DNA of 64,000 bases, from positions 1,171,001 to 1,235,000 of the forward strand of contig NC_135570.1 of NCBI RefSeq assembly GCF_964340395.1, read 5' to 3'. The notes below the pieces were generated by a model, which was given only the letters and a program-made list of their open reading frames with translations, was not told the origin of the DNA and ran no database searches. The translations under genes were made by a program, and so were the position numbers. Below are positions 37,042 through 50,120 of the stretch, piece after piece; the stretch's first letter is position 1; each line of letters starts with the position of its first letter. The DNA is from Glandiceps talaboti. Lineage: Eukaryota > Hemichordata > Enteropneusta > Spengelidae.

Positions 37042-40000
37042 AGTGGGTTGGGCCCAAAAAGTCAGCATTATTAAATATTGTTGGGATTTTAATTTGACAC
37101 TGTTCATATTGGCAATACATTCGACAAGTATGACAGTCTATGTTATTACGGTAGCCTTTTTGTGTACCTGTAGGTCAACACGCTGGTGTAACAGCTAATT
37201 AGCATATACTGCATGATTTGCCATTGAATAAATGTTATTGAGCCTCAAGCCCCAGGTACAGATTGAATTGTGCGTATGACTTCTAAGTAAGGTTTGGCAA
37301 ATCATATGCTTACAACGAACTGCAATTGTATTTGTACAACATTGGTGGGATACACCATTTTGCCTAAAGAAATTCGTTGTACCTTTAAAACGTCTAAGCT
37401 CCTTCCAATCAGGCTATAAATCCTTTGTTTCATTTATTCAATAACCATTACACTACGCCACACAATTGTTGATCACTACGACCTACGCAATAAAAGTCCG
37501 CAAACTAACAATGGTCGATGCGGGTTTTAATGTATTTCTTTTACAAGCTTCTATAAAGTAAAGTATCTAAAATCGCAGCCAGACAAAAAGTGAAACACTT
37601 GTTCGCGCAATTTTCTCTTCTCCACTGACGACAACCTCAACATGAATATGTAACTAGGGTAATGACATCTATAGGATAATTCGATGAAAGTGAAATTCAA
37701 CATCTAGCGCGTAAGATTTCCTCTTGTGTTTCACTGGAACAGGACGGTAAGACTTAATTAATCTGTTCTTTCACAGCATTTAATGACATGGAGTATATTA
37801 GCTAAGACGACATGCCCCTATAGGCTAGCAGAGCAGCCTCCCTTATATAAGATCATGTCGTCTGAATGCGCAGAACTCCCTTTTCTCTTTCCTCCATATT
37901 GGATTTTTCAGTCAGTGAGACGTACAGCAGGCAATGACTTGGCAATGCCACACTTATTTGTAGATGTACAACGTAGAGGAACTCAGTGAAGAGAGACAAA
38001 CAATCATGAGAAGTCAGTAAAATTTTGACACATTGATTCGTTTCTAACCCTTACCCATCCTGTGGCTTTCGTCTGACGGACTGTGATGGTGTGTACGTTA
38101 ATGTGTCCTTGAATGTTTATTCTTTTGTCTAATTCCGGATAGATGTGTCACATTACTGTCTATACCTACTACTTCTAAGGTCGCAATTATATTTTAATCG
38201 ATACCATGTAAGAATAGTATTATCATCGGCGAATTTATCTTACGCCTATAGCCATTCTTTCATATATTCTATGAGCATAAAATTCAAGTTACAACGCAGG
38301 CACCCATGTCATTCATTGATTGACAGGGCACATGTATCATGTGTTCAGCGCGTTTAACATTTCGTAATTGAAATAGATCCGTTTCATAGTCTGTTGTAGT
38401 CGTTTCGTCGTTTAGTATTCGTTTAGTTCGCATGATGTACGTTGTTATGATCAGCAAGTACAACATACAGCAGAAGTCGAGATGATCAGGTCATTTTACG
38501 ACCATGTACAACCAAATATGAAATGTATATGGATGGATGGATTGATTGATATACGTAAATATACGTGCGTGTATGTTTGATAACCCGTGAACTGTGCTTG
38601 CAACACATTTCCTCCCCTTTAGGCTTTAGATATTTTTATTGGCAGTACTTACATCTACGTTTTAGACACCCCCCCCCCCCATATAAATATTTTGACATGA
38701 CGTAATTTGAGACTTAAAGTTTCACAACAGAGCAGACGCCATTGTATGTATAATTTGTGTTGCACATGGTGGAGTACATTTATCGTACGTTACTAGCCGT
38801 TAGCGGTTATACACGCCAGCAGACGGCTGGTGCACACCCCGCGGTGACATGACATGACACAGTGACGCAGAGTCCTTGCTCGTTTAATGTTATGTCCCGT
38901 CAATGTCAGTTTGTACACATGCGTATTTACAACCGCTAACCTCTTGTGCACATAAGCCGAAAACTTTCTGTTTTTGTTCGTTGTGAAAATCGACTGTCCA
39001 GAACTGAAACTGTCGTCCCCGTAAATGTAAGTCTCACATCATAATTTGAATGAAATTTATAGGAGTCACAATTTACTGGAAGTCCAAGCAGACCATAAAT
39101 ATATCTTTTAGAATTTGTCATAGTCAGCTGATATCATAATTGATAAATGTCATAGCAACGGGCAAAGTTGAAAATGCACTAAGCCTGGCCTTCATTCGAC
39201 ACTTGCTTGAACTGGAGGTCACACCAGGCAATCCCGCTAAAACGTGAGTGCTTTCTCGTTCACTTATCTGCTTCATATCAAAATTGTGTTTCCTAGTTGA
39301 AAATTGATCAATTGTTATAATTTTCAGGCAAAAATAACGTTATTTACCCGAGATATAATACAAATTGAGTATCGTTCTGTCTAACCCTGAAACTATGTGT
39401 TATTGAGTCAGCTAAGCTTAGACCGGATGTTTTATAGCAGGTAAGTAGTAGCACTTTAATATGGGGAAGCCAGTCACCCTGGTCCCAGGAAGAAACCCTG
39501 CCATACTTAGCACTCCTGAAAGTGTGACCCTGAAAAATAGGGGGGGGGGTATCAATACTTTGCACGTGTGGTTAGCTCTTTGTACGAATGTATTAATCAG
39601 CCAACCACACCGTCCCCGACAAGGAAGTTGCTTCGTTACACGTGGCAACTCGATGAGCAACGCACTAGATACATGTAATGCATTGCATGCTTCGTGCGTG
39701 TACCACTACACCGACGGCCTTGCGACGTCGCTGGGTGCGTCGCACGGAATCTGACATGTCGGATTTTTTGCAACTCGTCGATCGCACGTCGCTTCTCGTG
39801 TTACTTGATGAATTGCCAGATGTAACCACCTCGTCGCGTAGCAGACAGTAACCTTTGACATAACCCCAATATTGCCGCCATATTTTTATTATCTACATTC
39901 TATTTCGGCAAGACGTCTTATTCGGTACAATTTCGATTTATCAGTATGACCTCCACTTTTATCACTAGCATAAAAGTTTTATGAATGCCTGGTCTCCGTA

Positions 40001-40881
40001 GAATATCATTTTATTCCCAACTTAAATACACAGAGTAACGTCGGAAAAATCAATACAAGCAAGGCTTCAATCTTTTTATTGGTATACTATTAATTTCAAA
40101 AGTTGTCGTCTAGAGTTCCTGCCGTTAGAAGGCTTGATCTTTATAAATGACTGATAACATTTCTGTCTGAGCATGTACAACATTGCAATTTGACTTGCGA
40201 CTCGCCAAGCAACTAATAAAAGTAATATTGTTTCGTGTACGCACTCGGTCGTAGTTGCTTGCGACGAATTGCTTCGAAAACAACTAACAAATTAACAAAA
40301 ACTAAACCACCACAGGGTATAGTTGCAGCATAAATATCTTTAAAAGGAAGGGTGCAGTTTTCGGTGGATTTTTACCATATTTCCTTTGGTGATACTAGTA
40401 ATATATCGAACCATGTATTACTGACGTTAAAGGACCCGTGAACTCATAAGTTTGAAGTTATTTGTTTATTCATAAAGTTATTGACGTATGACAATTTACA
40501 TTGTAGCTAAGCGTACATCAGATTTTCGAATGCTCACCCCATTGCGATAAATCAATACAATACGAGCCTTATACCCCCCCCCTTTTTGTATAATTGGCCT
40601 ACCTAAATTGATCGATTGGTGGATTACCGACCGATTGGATGACTGACTGAAAGATCGTGAGTGATTGAACGAGTAATTTAGCGTGACTTGGGGATATGTA
40701 TCATGTATGATGATAACATTGGCTGTGTCAATGACGTATTTATGACTGCAGTGTTTGTGTTTATTACAGGGCAATACTTAATTTGTCTAAAGTGTTTACT
40801 GATATCAAATTATAAGAGATAAAGAACACTTTAATATCACAATATCCCTTCAACTATTGATACACCAATTAGTACATTGAT
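37042..40881. other. Intergenic DNA, no gene recognised
   Basis: Slightly more GC and CpG than the window average in places (about 38700-40300). A C-run (about 38670) and a G-run (about 39540) are present. Open frames such as 39461-39754 (97 aa) have no recognisable domains, and both strands are open there, so I do not call genes. Confidence 0.5.

Positions 40882-40914
<33 letters not shown>
40882..40914. repeat. (GAC)n trinucleotide repeat
   Basis: About ten perfect ACG/GAC units. Confidence 0.97.
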
Positions 40915-40915
<1 letters not shown>

Positions 40916-41150
40916 ACACAAAGTTATCTAATGGCATTGAGACGGTTGAATCTGTACATTGAGTGAGACATCGTGTTATTAATTTTTACATCGTAAACTA
41001 TTATTGTGCGTTGTATATCAAAATAAAAGGGCATCGCAACGACACATGCCGTGAGGTATGTTTCCCATGTACATATTTAGACATAGCTGACACATGAATT
41101 GAATTTATAGTTTTGCAACATGTATCAGTTATGGTTTAACATAGTAAAAC

Positions 41151-41537
41151 AACACTGTTACACATGTATAGTGGTGGTTGTGTATGTGTACACTGTTACA
41201 CATGTATAGTGGTGGTTGTGTATGTATACACTGTTACACATGTATAGTGGTGGTTGTGTATGTATACACTGTTACACATGTATAGTGGTGGTTGTGTATG
41301 TATACACTGTTACACATGTATAGTGGTGGTTGTGTATGTGTACACTGTTACACATGTATAGTGGTGGTTGTGTATGTATACACTGTTACACATGTATAGT
41401 GGTGGTTGTGTATGTATACACTGTTACACATGTATAGTGGTGGTTGTGTATGTATACACTGTTACACATGTATAGTGGTGGTTGTGTATGTATACACTGT
41501 TACACATGTATAGTGGTGGTTGTGTATGTATACACTG
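41151..41537 (+). repeat. 38-bp minisatellite, about 10 units
   Basis: Unit TACACTGTTACACATGTATA followed by GTGGTGGTTGTGTATGTA, repeated about ten times. Almost the only variation is TATGTA versus TATGTG at the unit junction, so the array is very homogeneous. Confidence 0.97.
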
Positions 41538-43726
<2,189 letters not shown>

Positions 43727-43908
43727 TGTATGTATGTATGTATGTATGTGTGTATGTATGTATGTATGTATGTATGTATGTATGTATGTGTGTGTGTATG
43801 TGTGTATGTATGTATGTATGTATGTATGTATGTGTGTGTGTATGTGTGTGTATGTGTGTGTGTATGTATGTATGTATGTATGTATGTATGTATGTATGTA
43901 TGTATGTA

Positions 43909-43939
<31 letters not shown>

Positions 43940-44092
43940 ATGTATGTATTTATGTATGTATGTATGTATGTATGTATGTATGTATGTATGTATGTATGTA
44001 TGTGTGTCTGTCTGTCTGTCTGTCTGTCTGTATGTATGTATGTATGTATGTATGTATGTATGTATGTATGTATGTATGTATGTATGTATGTA
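43727..44092. repeat. (TATG)n microsatellite with (TGTC)n patch
   Basis: Long GTAT tetranucleotide array with GTGT variants and a TGTCTGTC block near 44004-44030. Confidence 0.97.
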
Positions 44093-44178
44093 GTTATAGG
44101 TATAGTTATATAGTTATAGTTATAGTTATAATGTTACAATGTTATATAGTTACATAAGTCACAACGACATGAAATCCC
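44091..44178 (+). repeat. Module after (TATG)n (pair of 58343-58429)
   Basis: TAGTTATAGGTATAGTTATA...ATAAGTCACAACGACATGAA ending ATCCCG. The same sequence with small indels follows another (TATG)n array at 58343-58429, and both copies diverge at the same right-hand base. That sharp shared boundary suggests a mobile or duplicated unit carrying its microsatellite. Confidence 0.85.
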
Positions 44179-44660
44179 GTATCAACTTCACGTGTCGGAC
44201 CTCGGACCACATGCCGGAATTATCAAACCTTGGACTGTATGTACAAAGTTTGGTCTGGTCGTTGTATCACACACAGCAATGTACTGACATTCTCCCAAAC
44301 CAGACTTGTTATTTCTTCGGCGACCCTGCGAAATATTTTGCGGCGCGTTTTGGACGGTGCCATAACAAAAGAGGTTGTGGTTTACGACGATATGTACTGA
44401 CAACAGTAAAGAACGTGGCACAACAGAACTTAAGTCTGGTAAAAAGGCATAATTCAAAATAATTGAAACTGTAGACCGTTATACTGTGTAATAAGCGAGA
44501 ATGGAAACAGCCTTAACAGGTGGAACTTTCCTACCTAGGTGGTATCACGTGACATCTCTGGATGCTTGTGTAGGAGTGACACTAAAAGGAAAAGTAGGGA
44601 AACGAAGGCGACCGAGTACAAAAATCGACAAATCAGAATTCAAGTTCATTCTCTCATTGT

Positions 44661-44716
44661 TTTTGTTTGTTTGTTTGTTTGTTTGTTTGTTTGTTTGTTT
44701 GCTTGCTTGCTTGCTT
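44661..44716. repeat. (GTTT)n / (GCTT)n tetranucleotide repeat
   Basis: About ten GTTT units followed by four GCTT units, upstream of the SMSr-like gene at 44925. Confidence 0.95.
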
Positions 44717-44924
44717 GAGTTGTAGTTGAACAACTTATTAAAATGACGCTTTTCGTCAGTTTCACTTCCTATCATGTGCTTATCATCAGTTGTGTTTGTG
44801 AGTTTCATAGAGTGCCATAGTTAACACAACATCTCCTTTGTTTTATTGGCAGACAGCTCCGGCCATCATACCTGAATGTGCCTAGTTGTTTTCATTGCGG
44901 TGACGTAACTAAAACGATGCCACA

Positions 44925-45503
44925 ATGTTACCTCTGATGAACGGCCAGGCGACACACGGCATGATAAAGTCTAAATCAAGAGACAGGACGGGAGAGGGAA
45001 AGAAAACACTCATAAGCTTTTTGTCATTTGCTATGACGATGGCCTTGACGTCATGGGTTGCTGTTATAGTGAACGATCGAAGACCTGACGAGAATACTCA
45101 TCCCCCCTTACCTGATCTATTTTTGGAAAATATCAACCCAAATAACAATGCCCATTTTGTTATGGCAGGGACATTGTTTATTTTAGGATCCACATTGGGT
45201 GTTACACTCGCCTTTCACACGTATAGGTAAGTATTCAACGACTGTAAAAATACTGTTAACATTAAAATTCACATTGGAGCATACACGAGGTTGCTTTGCT
45301 GTTTTCCTGTTGTACCTACCTACCTACCTACCTACCTACATACATACATACACACACAGACACACACATACATACATACATACATACATACATACATACA
45401 TACATACATACATACATACATACACACACACATACATACATACATACATACATACATACATACATACATACATACACACACACACATACATACACACACA
45501 CAC

Positions 45504-45550
<47 letters not shown>

Positions 45551-46119
45551 GTATTTCTTGTTTTGCAAACTTTAATGTTGATTCCCTGTTAATGTTATAG
45601 TTTGGTATTAAACTGTGACTTGTCCCAGAATTTAGCACTTTTATATTCATCTATGTATCTACATCAACATTTGCTTACAAATATTATATGTCTCTCTAAC
45701 TACATTTCTCTTCATACCTTCGCACTAGGCACGTTATATTACAGCGATATTTCTCTTCAATTATTGTGTTGTATATATGGAGAAATTTCACCTTGGTTGT
45801 TACGTCACTGCCGTTAGCTCATCACCATATCCCCTGTGCTCCCAAGGTAAGAATTGCATTTCTACTATTACACGTCCCAGAATCCTTTAGTCATACATTA
45901 TATATATATATAATATCAGGTGTAATTGAAGAGGTAGACTTTATGTTGCACTGTACATAAAGTCAAGAACTGCAATATTACGCCTGGAGATCCTTCTGGT
46001 GAAACGGTCCGTAGCGTAAATCCATAATGCAATATCATACTCGTCTTCTTTCATTTTATGTATGTCAGTATGATATGCTCTCCAAGGTGATTGAGCACTC
46101 TACTTGGCGAAAGAAGAAT

Positions 46120-46217
<98 letters not shown>

Positions 46218-48651
46218 TGAACTTGGTTCATCACTCACTGTCGATAACTTCAAGAATGACATCATGACGTATCTATTTGCAATCTACTATTGTTTCTGTT
46301 CAGCGACATAGAACATTACATCGTATTGGATTTTGAACTTTATTGATTGATTGATAGATTGATAGAAAGAGATTATATATACAGTGTACTGTACTGTATT
46401 GTACACCAACAAACTAAGATAAAGACACAAAGACTAGTAACATCTCTAAATTGACAATATGATTAAAAATAAAATATTAACTAATAATACCCTTCCTTCT
46501 TCAAGTATTCCATACTAGTGTTCGTACATTGTATAGAGGTCAGACAGATTATAAATATAAAGTCCAGTCTTCAACAGCTGATTTAAGTGTGTTTATGGAT
46601 TTTTACTGAATTGTGTCAGTGGAAAAGTTCATCAAGATGCCTAATGAGGAAGGGGTATTTCCCGACTTCAAAATACTGAAGATGATAATATAACTGTTTA
46701 TTGTGTTATTAGCATTTTATACGTAACCATGGTTACAACCTACTGGCTATGTCCCGGTAGAGGAAAATATTAAATCTCTGGAGAATGAATTAACAATATT
46801 TGACAATGACATTTTGTTAACATCTTTCTAATAAATTTGTAATTGTAAATTGAAAAAAAAAACCATGTAATACTAAATTGAATCTATACAAGCCGTCAAC
46901 TTCACTTACTCATGCTATCGTTGACAATTTTCCATTTTTTGGGAAAGAACAGAAGAGACATAGACAGTAATCATGTGATCAGCATGCCGATCAATGTTGT
47001 TGTCATGTTTAGCATGTTTACTGTTTTGTTGTGTTACATTGGTATCTCTCGTCCTACCTCCTATCCTACCTCTGGAAATATACGCTCCGTTCTCTTCGGC
47101 ACGTCTTCGTTCCATCTCCGTGGAACGAAAAGTGTCGGAGTGAACGGGTCGCATATTTCCAGAGGTACTCCTAGCCCGGTTGGTTTGAGGGCTAGGAGGT
47201 ACTACAACATCTACCGATGTAACATAATAGCACCACGTCATTTTTAAAACTTTTACATCTTCAAGGGTTTCCCAACTGATTTTCTAAAAAAAATTGTCGT
47301 CCTATTGTATATCTTGTTCAAAATACATAATGTAGACTTATGCAACAGCAGGTAATTAATGCGATTTAGATTTTGTGATGAATACGATTTATCTTGAGCA
47401 CAGTCCCTCTATGATAGAGGGGTTGTGTCTTGAGGTAAACAGTCGACTACTGAATCGGTATTAAACTCTGTTACACAGGAAGGATGAATTAGTGTAACGG
47501 AGTCACAGATTAGTCAGGGGCCATGGTGATGGCGAACTATCACAGTCAATATTCTATTCAATGGTGACCAAGGTACAAAATAATGACGTCATTAGGTAAT
47601 TACGAATATTCTGAAAAAAATACCGTCACCGGTGAATTCTCACAAAAGCGTCATTATTTTTGTATGATGACAATCCTTGAATAGAAAATTAGCTTACAAG
47701 TGGCTGTGCTTTCAGTCAGTACGCTGGCTAGTCTTGACGAAGAATAGACAAGATATGGTTGTTGTTTTTCTGGAAGTTTTTAACGCTTCGACGTTCCTGC
47801 TCGTGATATGGCCAATCGCGACTACAGTTGAAATATTAGTAATATTTAGGAGAACAAGATTGGGCCTTCATTCCTTGTGCCAAAGAAGACACTTCCTAAC
47901 TTGTCATGACATTGACCTTTGATGTATATGACCATGACCTTGGTTGTGGTTGCCCATGACATTGGTTGTATCTGACCTTTACTCTTGCTGTGTTTGGTAT
48001 TTGTAGACTGATGGAACTTTGGAAATGAGAACAAAACAGGCTTTAGAAGAATTCTTGACACTTGGTGCCACAACGGGTTCTGGAGTGATATGTGGTGATT
48101 ACTTGTATAGCGGCCATACTCTCTCATATATATATCTCACCTACTATGCAACAAGATGTAAGTTAACGAACACTTTCTATCGTTCTTTTTAACGGGATAG
48201 AGGAGGGTAGTAGTCTGGGAAATGGAGGGGAGATAACAACGTTATTTATTCAGTCTGCCTTCGTGCCTCCAAGGACTTCACAAGTTTAATAATGCCCAAT
48301 GTATTTCTCTCTCTCTCTCTCTTTCCAGACTGCCCTAATATTGCTTGCATACTTCACCCAATCATGTGGATTACCTGTGTGGTCGGCATACTCAGTTTAC
48401 TGGTCTCATTCAACCACTATTCCGTCGACGTCGTTGTTTCCCTTATTCTCGCACCCGTTTTCTTGACATTGCACGAAGTTTTGGTCGAAAATCCATCTCT
48501 GAGACCAAAGTATAAATTTCATCGTTTACTTTTTCCATTAATGTCTTTTCTTGAAGGAGATCGAAGCGATCCCGATAGTTGTATTATTCATAATATATAT
48601 GATTTTGAGTTTATAAACTCTAGGCTTAAACGATGTAGGGAACGACTTTAG
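44925..48651 (+). CDS. SMSr-type sphingolipid synthase lacking the SAM domain (paralogue 1)
   Basis: Multipass membrane enzyme of the sphingomyelin synthase family, expected to transfer a phospho-headgroup to ceramide. Exons: 44925-45226, 45729-45846, 48007-48157, 48329-48651; 894 nt, 297 aa. Middle exons of 118 and 151 nt and all phases equal those of SAMD8 at 17123, so it arose by gene duplication. There is no SAM domain: TM1 starts about 28 residues in. PPLPD is at 60-64, [10 protein letters not shown] at 169-178 and [11 protein letters not shown] near 218, so the triad His177, His220, Asp224 is present. The second family motif is altered ([17 protein letters not shown] instead of RRL...LLRC), as is the end of the last motif (FLTLHE instead of FLYYH). 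An acceptor at 44851-44852 implies an upstream 5' exon, and an out-of-frame ATG at 44917 precedes the start. Headgroup specificity cannot be read from sequence here. Confidence 0.9.
45318..45548. repeat. (TACC)n, (TACA)n and (CA)n microsatellite
   Basis: Compound tract inside intron 1 of the SMSr-like gene. Open frames on both strands are artefacts. Confidence 0.97.
46076..46214. repeat. Short module plus (TC)n microsatellite
   Basis: 46076-46122 repeats the module at 36995-37041, followed immediately by about 45 TC dinucleotides. Lies in intron 2 of the SMSr-like gene. Confidence 0.9.
46215..46380 (+). mobile_element. Possible LINE 3' end with (TTGA)n tail
   Basis: A short frame, [20 protein letters not shown], resembles the last residues of CR1/L2-like ORF2 proteins. 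A (TTGATTGA)n tail follows near 46342-46365. Short and degraded. Confidence 0.35.
47065..47173. mobile_element. Snap-back inverted repeat, about 109 bp core
   Basis: Arms at 47065-47113 and 47122-47173 pair nearly throughout (CCTACCTCTGGAAATAT with ATATTTCCAGAGGTA; CGTTCC with GGAACG), with an 8-nt loop. Weaker inverted similarity (CCTACCTCCTA with TAGGAGGTA) extends to about 47050 and 47205. Within intron 2 of the SMSr-like gene. The open frames on both strands come from the palindrome. Confidence 0.65.
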
Positions 48652-49440
48652 TTATGGCTATAGGTAAGAGGTCAAAGGTTAAAGTTGAAAATGTCTGAAT
48701 TGTCATTCCCAGCGTTGACTTCAGATGTACTCATATAATTTGAATTGTTTTTTGAGGAAAGTGAGATATTTTTAGACGGGTTCGATTTCACTGTCTGCCA
48801 ATCGATTTTGATGGAGTTTTGGTTGACGCTACAGTCATTGCCAAAGGGACTGATAGTAGGGGACCTCAAACAGCATTGTAATTTAGAAAAGAACTCTACA
48901 TTCGTCCGAAAGAGAAAGTCTTCAGGAAACTTTCATGAATTGACATCATCATTGCGTCAGTAGCTGAATTAACAGTTTTATGTTTCAACCTTCTACTTTA
49001 ATTAGACAATATGTATTGTTGAGTTATGTCTTCTCAATGGAATAGTTCTACTTTAATTAGACAATATGTATTGTTGAGTTATGTCATCTCAAAGGACTAA
49101 GCCAGGGATATACAGTTTAAAAGATTTAACTCTACGTCGTCATCAGATCCATCCTTTGTCACTACTCACATCATTTCCTACATGGCCGTCGTAAATTTTC
49201 GTGTTTCGTTTTGACGAAAAGAAATGTATTGTACAGGGTACAGTGTGATAGTGTTTCTATCATTTCGTTTCACTAAAACTTTAGCAGTGTATTTGTTTTC
49301 TTTAGGTCCTATATTGTAAGCTTACTACCCACCCTTTTATTGGCGAATTTAACACAATAGAATATATACCACCCCAGTGCAACCTATATACTTTTCAATT
49401 GTAGTACTAATACGATCAGTTAACATTGACTGTACCATAC
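48652..49440. other. 3' flank of the SMSr-like gene with a 55-bp tandem duplication
   Basis: 48991-49100 holds two 55-bp units (TTCTACTTTAATTAGACAAT...GAGTTATGTC-TCTCAA). The 72-aa open frame at 48745-48963 has no recognisable family. No clear poly(A) signal close to the stop. Confidence 0.6.
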
Positions 49441-49612
49441 CTTCAACACCCAATGCAATAACATATGACGTGTACCTTCAACACCCACTACGATCACAGT
49501 TAACATATGACGTGTACCTTCAACATCCAATACGATCACAGTTAACATATGACGTGTACCTTCAACACCCAATACGATCACAGTTAACATATGACGTGTA
49601 CCTTCCACTACT
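49441..49612 (+). repeat. 42-bp minisatellite, left block, about 4 units
   Basis: Unit ACATATGACGTGTACCTTCA followed by ACACCCAATACGATCACAGTTA. The same unit family continues at 49905-50120 after an inserted snap-back element. Open frames on both strands are artefacts. Confidence 0.95.
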
Positions 49613-49663
49613 AATACAATCAGCGTACTCGAACTACCAATGCTGTCACTGTTAACATAAGAC

Positions 49664-49875
49664 CAATCTGATGAAAATCCGATGTAGATGTCGGCTAATC
49701 ATTCATTGCTATTTTACCTTCGTTACTTTGCCTGAATTGACCTTCGTGGTACATGTTTACGATCAGGATAAAAACGTAAACATGTATCATACGGTCAATT
49801 CAGGCAAAGTAACGAAGGTAAAATAGCACTGAATGAATGATTAGCCGACATCTACATCGGATTATAATCAGATTG
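49664..49875. mobile_element. 212-bp snap-back element (MULE-like MITE) inside the minisatellite
   Basis: Arms 49664-49761 and 49775-49875 are almost perfect inverted repeats (start CAATCTGAT, end ATCAGATTG) around a 13-nt loop. The mismatches are few: a 3-nt indel near TTCATT(CAG)TGCTA and changes near the loop. The 9-bp ACATAAGAC flanks both ends (49655-49663 and 49876-49884). It differs from the ACATATGAC of ordinary units, so it is probably a true target duplication. Long terminal inverted repeats with 9-bp duplications suggest a Mutator-like origin. Confidence 0.75.
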
Positions 49876-49904
49876 ACATAAGACGTACTTCAACTACAAT
49901 GCAA

Positions 49905-50120
49905 AAACAGTCAACATATGACGTGTACCTCCAACTACCAATACAATCACAGTCAACATATGACGTGTACCTCCAACTACCAATACAATCACAGTCAACA
50001 TATGACGTGTACCTTCAACTACCAATACAATCACAGTCAACATATGACGTGTACCTTCAACTACCAATACAATCACAGTCAACATATGACGTGTACCTTC
50101 AACTACCAATACAATCACCG
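49905..50120 (+). repeat. 42-bp minisatellite, right block, about 5 units
   Basis: Unit ACATATGACGTGTACCT-CA followed by ACTACCAATACAATCACAGTCA. Units within each block resemble each other more than those across the inserted element, showing block-wise homogenisation. Confidence 0.95.

Noticed and set aside
39461-39754. 97-aa open frame
   Set aside because: Opposite strand is open too, composition is that of the surrounding DNA, and no motif is recognised.
44139-44462. 107-aa open frame upstream of the SMSr-like gene
   Set aside because: No family resemblance; both strands are open. Could include promoter or 5' UTR sequence instead.
48292-48328. Met at 48292 as start of a separate gene
   Set aside because: A CTCTCTTTCCAG acceptor at 48328 and phase continuity with 48007-48157 show this is exon 4 of the SMSr-like gene.
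49667-49685. CTGATGA at the snap-back element end as a hammerhead core
   Set aside because: No GAAA partner in the right place; it is part of the terminal inverted repeat.
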